From Firmicutes bacterium ADurb.Bin146 (GTDB lineage: Bacteria > Bacillota > Clostridia > DUPQ01), in the NCBI GenBank assembly GCA_002070475.1, contig MWDI01000017.1:147530-211529 (forward strand): a stretch of 64,000 bases of DNA, written 5' to 3'. Below are positions 62,490 to 64,000 of this stretch, piece by piece; the stretch's first letter is position 1; every line of letters begins with the position of its first letter. Under the pieces are notes generated by a model. That model searched no databases and was not told the DNA's origin. It worked only from the letters and a program-made list of their open reading frames with translations. Made by a program: the position numbers and the translations under genes.

Positions 62490-62894
62490 TTAATGCTGCA
62501 TGACTCTTGGAAGATATGCTGCTTGTTTTACCCAATCTTCAACCTGAACAAGAGTTGGAAGATTTCTTACAAGCTCTTTTTGAGCATTTACTTCTTGAAG
62601 TTTCTTGAAAAGATTTTCTGGATTGCGGGTTGCAAGTTCAACTACTGTATCAACACCGGCTGCTTCTAGAAGTTCGGAATACTGTCCTCCAATACCTTTA
62701 ATTCTCATAAGATCAGCATGATTTGTCCACTTGAGAATAAGTTTTTCAGATATACCAGTCTTTTCTGCAAGTTCAGTTCTTGCCTTTTTTGTTGCGCATG
62801 CTTGCAAGAATTTTTCAACTGATCTTATTCCATGAGCTCTAAGAGTTTCTTCATAACTTTTACCAACACCTTCTATTACACTTATTTTTGCCAT
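62490..62894 (-). CDS. DUF4332 helix-hairpin-helix protein
   Basis: 134 residues. Repeated helix-hairpin-helix pieces: ISVIEGVGKSYEETLRAHGI and LMRIKGIGGQYSELLEAAGV, the DUF4332 pattern of non-specific DNA-binding hairpins. The C-terminal helices contain VEDWVKQA. No enzyme motif. AGGAGG precedes the ATG. It is probably monocistronic. Function unknown. Confidence 0.88.
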   Translation of the reverse strand: MAKISVIEGVGKSYEETLRAHGIRSVEKFLQACATKKARTELAEKTGISEKLILKWTNHADLMRIKGIGGQYSELLEAAGVDTVVELATRNPENLFKKLQEVNAQKELVRNLPTLVQVEDWVKQAAYLPRVMQH

Positions 62895-63102
62895 TTCGAC
62901 ATATCCTCCTGAATTTTATATTTTTATTATATGGCTTGTTATAATCCTCTACAGTGATATTGTCACACAATTTTCACAATTAATCAATACAAAATATTAA
63001 TAAAGATAGATTCTTATGTAATATATTGGTTTAATAAGAAAAAGAATTTCATATTATAGTCATTTTAGAATGAAATACAATAAAATTATTACAATTCTGA
63101 TT

Positions 63103-63711
63103 TTACTTCTTATACCTTGCTCTGAAGCCAAGTATAGATTCCAAAGTGGTTTTTATAGAGTTAGAATGGCTTATAGTATGTTTGAGTTTAATAACATTCC
63201 CATTGCTTAATAATATGTGCAGAATTCCTCCGCGATCAGGATCATCCTCATCTCCAGCGGTATATGCTTGGAAAAACAGTTCGCCTATCATATTATATGG
63301 TATTTCAATATTTGACGGATCTTCAGCAAGTATAGAAGATATAGGCATTGTTTTGTATTTTTCCTGATAATTAGCCCAGTATCGCATCATTTCAGCGCTT
63401 CCTTTGAAAAAACCTATCCCACTAGCCTTTATTTCTGCAGATTTTTTCGCGCTTTCTGCTTTTTGAAGTTCAGCAGAAAGATGAGCTAGTACAAGCCTAT
63501 CATTATATAATATGACATAACAGGTTATTATATTTAGAAGAGAAAGTTTTTTCTGTGTTGTAATAATCCATACAACATTTGAGGAGGATGAAGCTGTCTG
63601 GTTATTATTATTCACATTATTTTGAATATTTCTGTTATTTGCTCTTGAACCGCACTGGGTGCAAAATTGCTGATCAGGCTCTAACTTGTTGCCACAGTTT
63701 GTACAAAACAT
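63103..63711 (-). CDS. Zinc-ribbon protein, unknown function
   Basis: 202 residues. N-terminal double CxxC (CTNCGNKLEPDQQFCTQCGS) followed by an Asn/Ser-rich linker (about 26-45) and a C-terminal domain with mixed strands (about 45-202). No membrane helix is clear. GGAGGT precedes the ATG. A good minus-strand promoter lies at 63737-63765. It is a single-gene unit. Confidence 0.75.
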   Translation of the reverse strand: MFCTNCGNKLEPDQQFCTQCGSRANNRNIQNNVNNNNQTASSSSNVVWIITTQKKLSLLNIITCYVILYNDRLVLAHLSAELQKAESAKKSAEIKASGIGFFKGSAEMMRYWANYQEKYKTMPISSILAEDPSNIEIPYNMIGELFFQAYTAGDEDDPDRGGILHILLSNGNVIKLKHTISHSNSIKTTLESILGFRARYKK

Positions 63712-64000
63712 ATTTTTTACCTCCGAATATACTTAAATTATATACTTGTAAATGGATTCTTGCAATCTCATTTAGTATAAGTTTATAATGCAATTTTTGA
63801 ATAATTATTAGTGCAATAACATTTGAATATTTTGTCAGAAAATTATTATTGATAACGAAATTAATATTGAATAATACTTAAAAGACAGTAGACTTGCATT
63901 GTTATAGGTATTATAATGCATTTATCGCTTCTTTTACACCTGCTAAAGTAATCTAATAAGCAAAAACGCCCATAAACAATAGGGTTTCGAATATATTTTT
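63712..64000. other. Right-edge intergenic region with promoter
   Basis: The minus-strand promoter TTGCAA (63760-63765), 17-base spacer, TATAAT (63737-63742) serves the zinc-ribbon gene. The remaining bases to 64000 hold no gene that I can support. Confidence 0.6.

Noticed and set aside
62954..62966. GTGATATTGTCAC as a Rex or CRP-like operator
   Set aside because: The half-sites are only four bases and the flanks do not match known Rex sites; in AT-rich DNA this can arise by chance.

Overview
The window is chromosomal DNA from a low-GC, anaerobic Firmicute of the Clostridia type. The signs are AT-rich intergenic DNA, strong AGGAGG-like ribosome sites, ferredoxin-linked 2-oxoacid oxidoreductase genes, clostridial-style regulators, and a one-piece tmRNA gene beside smpB. 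The standard genetic code fits, because TGA ends many intact genes. I cannot name the species.

Layout. (1) 1-11793, minus strand: a complete arginine operon argG-argH-argC-argJ-argB-argD-argF-carA-carB, with carB running off the left edge and a good promoter at 11824-11851. (2) 11990-13158: a small ORF and an XRE regulator pair. (3) 13179-15794: a GH78 alpha-L-rhamnosidase. (4) 15814-23729: a VOR-type 2-oxoacid:ferredoxin oxidoreductase operon (ATPase, ferredoxin, alpha, beta, gamma). It is associated with two paralogous modules, each an XRE-cupin regulator followed by an AMP-forming acyl-CoA synthetase. One module lies at the operon's end and the other is divergent from its start. (5) 23863-24980: a lipoprotein and ThpR. 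(6) 25064-27979: an operon of an M55 peptidase, a DegT aminotransferase and a Gfo/Idh oxidoreductase. (7) 28063-30552: a DUF4015 glycosidase-like protein, then smpB and ssrA, which overlap.

(8) 30672-34115: an arsenic locus directly downstream of ssrA, with arsR, a permease, a thioredoxin-like protein, a ferredoxin and arsM, ending in a decayed acr3. The permease reading frame has an in-frame TGA near its natural start. (9) 34174-37991: an orphan FecR-domain protein, a phosphoribosyltransferase-like protein and a Gfo/Idh oxidoreductase. (10) 38009-46075: a glycan-use operon (GPH symporter, esterase, PHP protein, GH38 alpha-mannosidase, YczE-like membrane protein) with a divergent AraC regulator. 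(11) 46105-52500: TspO, an AraC-GGDEF hybrid, a zinc-ribbon membrane protein, a DUF2087/GIY-YIG gene pair, a lipoprotein, DUF1622 and Pr6Pr membrane proteins, and a GNAT-like pseudogene. (12) 52493-57545: an operon with split transketolase, an SCP2-like protein, a Zn-dependent dehydrogenase and a double-HTH MerR regulator. (13) 57780-64000: a GGDEF/HD-GYP protein, a degenerate-GGDEF/EAL phosphodiesterase, a DUF4332 protein and a zinc-ribbon protein.

Taken together the genes suggest a saprophytic or gut-type anaerobe. It makes its own arginine, takes up and breaks down plant or host glycans (rhamnosides, mannosides), interconverts short or branched 2-oxoacids and acyl-CoAs with ferredoxin, and copes with arsenic by methylation and permease export. 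No CRISPR array, insertion sequence, integrase, rRNA or tRNA gene was seen.
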